DNA of 64,000 nt from assembly GCA_002381865.1 (NCBI GenBank), contig DFYO01000019.1, forward strand, positions 124,411-188,410. The letters run 5' to 3'. The stretch is from Clostridiales bacterium UBA4080 (lineage in GTDB: Bacteria > Bacillota > Clostridia > Lachnospirales > Vallitaleaceae). The notes beneath the pieces were generated by a model. That model was given only the letters and a program-made list of their open reading frames with translations, was not told the DNA's origin and did no database searches. The position numbers and the translations under genes were made by a program. Shown one piece after another: positions 62,912 to 64,000 of this stretch. Within the stretch, counting starts at the first letter, position 1. Each line of letters begins with the position of its first letter.

Positions 62912-63823
62912 TTATATTGCCTTTAATTCCTGATAGCTTTTTAAATCTATGTACACCTCAGAAACAAAGGGATTTCTTTTATGCTTGTATATTTTATAAA
63001 AATGAAAACCAAATACTGCAATATTTGCTGCTAATGAAATAAAGCTTACTGCAAACAAGGCTGAAGGGTTATGTGATGATTTAACTGCAAATACAGATGT
63101 ATCTACAAAGTTTGGAAAGCACATTACAAACATCATCCAAAATGCAAGCGTTTGTGCTCTGTGCTGAAGCCATGCACCTTTTTTTATTAAAAATGCAGGT
63201 ATCGTACAAGACATTAATAGTGCCGCCCCTGCATAAAAGGCATGATCCGATACGCAATTGTAAACATAAGCAAAGTTCCACAAATCATACGCTATAATCC
63301 AGTACCAAAGCTGATCCGGCCAAATCATATCCCTGCTTTTATCCTTACTTACATAAATTCCAAGCCAGCCTGATATCGTTACAATATTTAATATTCCTGC
63401 AATACCATTCATTATATGCCATGAACCCGGCACCATAACCACTCCGTCAACTATTCCTGACATATTAGTACACTGAAAATCCCTTATTACTGCCTCAAGA
63501 ATATTTAATGCTAAAATAAATGCCGGAAAAGTCAGCAATATTTTATTTTTATCTGCTCCCTTAATATAACGAAGTGCCATAAATCCCAAGCATCCAGCTA
63601 ACGCAGAATATACCTTCGCCCAATGGAACCATGTGCCTACACTTGTATCTGCTCCAGCTGTTTTTGGCCATACGGTAATTGTCAGAATAATCGGCAAAAC
63701 AATAAAGCTTGCTATTGAAGCCCACTTACTTCTTCTTGCAATTTCATTTAATACTATTAGTCCCCCTAATACTCCAAACCACATTAAAGCTGAATGAAAT
63801 GGAATAGCTTCAAATAAAAACAT
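62912..63823 (-). CDS. Multi-pass membrane protein of unknown function (DUF5692-like)
   Basis: Protein of 303 residues with about eight TM helices and short loops. Notable conserved-looking stretches are GTWFHWAKVYSALAG, VMVPGSWHIMNGIAG and LWYWIIAYDLWNFAYVYN, rich in Trp, His and Tyr inside or near the membrane. From memory it resembles the DUF5692 family, but I am not certain. AGGAGG precedes the ATG. No operon partner is visible; 63824-64000 upstream is AT-rich without a clear feature. Confidence 0.5.
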   Translation of the reverse strand: MFLFEAIPFHSALMWFGVLGGLIVLNEIARRSKWASIASFIVLPIILTITVWPKTAGADTSVGTWFHWAKVYSALAGCLGFMALRYIKGADKNKILLTFPAFILALNILEAVIRDFQCTNMSGIVDGVVMVPGSWHIMNGIAGILNIVTISGWLGIYVSKDKSRDMIWPDQLWYWIIAYDLWNFAYVYNCVSDHAFYAGAALLMSCTIPAFLIKKGAWLQHRAQTLAFWMMFVMCFPNFVDTSVFAVKSSHNPSALFAVSFISLAANIAVFGFHFYKIYKHKRNPFVSEVYIDLKSYQELKAI

Positions 63824-64000
63824 ATCCTACCTCCTAATAAAATTATTATAAACAAATCCTTGATAATTATATTTTAGAAGTATGGCTTAAGTATCATATT
63901 AATTCAAACAAATATGAACTTTATTACTTGATTTAATATTGACTTTTTTATTTCCTAGGGATATAATTTATTTATTATCCCATCTTTGACAGTTGCAAGA

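Overview
The window is AT-rich, densely coded DNA with strong AGGAGG-type ribosome binding sites and sigma-A-like promoters. The gene content (a four-subunit bifurcating-type [FeFe] hydrogenase, cobalamin salvage enzymes, oxygen-independent metal and Fe-S handling, no respiratory genes) points to a strictly anaerobic member of the Clostridia (Firmicutes). I cannot name genus or species from sequence alone.

Layout. 1-2320: a guanine-riboswitch-controlled purine salvage and uptake operon (xpt, BMP lipoprotein, ABC ATPase running off the left edge). 2.5-10.2 kb: single metabolic and sensory genes (nitronate monooxygenase, chemoreceptor, exonuclease III, iron alcohol dehydrogenase, gapA, a CheX-like phosphatase with a methyltransferase). 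10.4-20.5 kb: seven consecutive minus-strand genes that look like one envelope-related cluster: MreB-like actin, DUF2207 protein, a zinc-ribbon membrane protein with a VQP repeat, LemA, a 4-TM protein, a lysozyme-like protein, and a K+-channel protein carrying eighteen tandem 12-residue repeats. 20.7-27.7 kb: phosphoesterase, prfC, an intergenic region with a large nested inverted repeat and a REP-like hairpin, and murF-ddl behind a diguanylate cyclase. 27.8-30.1 kb: a NitT/TauT-type ABC importer. 30.3-34.8 kb: hndABCD hydrogenase, divergent from a PAS-GGDEF-hemerythrin protein. 36.4-41.7 kb: DUF368 lipid-carrier translocase family, a multi-PAS GGDEF-HD-GYP protein, and a J-domain protein with a C-terminal domain resembling a degenerate GGDEF. 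41.9-44.3 kb: cobS, a cobC-like phosphatase, cobU, cobO. 44.4-46.2 kb: ArsR-controlled permease and thioredoxin-like protein. 46.3-50.5 kb: DUF134 regulator, NifU-like scaffold, two NifX-like proteins, two ferredoxin-containing MinD ATPases and Mrp, with no nitrogenase in sight. 50.6-64 kb: arsC, two more GGDEF-HD-GYP proteins, rmuC, DJ-1/PfpI, MarR-MATE, a membrane phosphoesterase, a small secreted peptide, a DapB-like reductase and a multi-pass membrane protein.

How it fits together. Cyclic-di-GMP signalling is unusually dense: five GGDEF proteins, three of them with HD-GYP, plus the degenerate GGDEF-like J-domain protein. Several operons have readable control elements: a complete guanine riboswitch, paired operators over the ArsR and DUF134 promoters, a palindrome inside the gapA promoter, and an unusual crossed set of inverted repeats at the hydrogenase/hemerythrin divergent region. 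The least explained parts are the 10.4-20.5 kb envelope cluster and the J-domain/GGDEF-like protein. No tRNA, rRNA, CRISPR array, transposase or prophage gene was seen.
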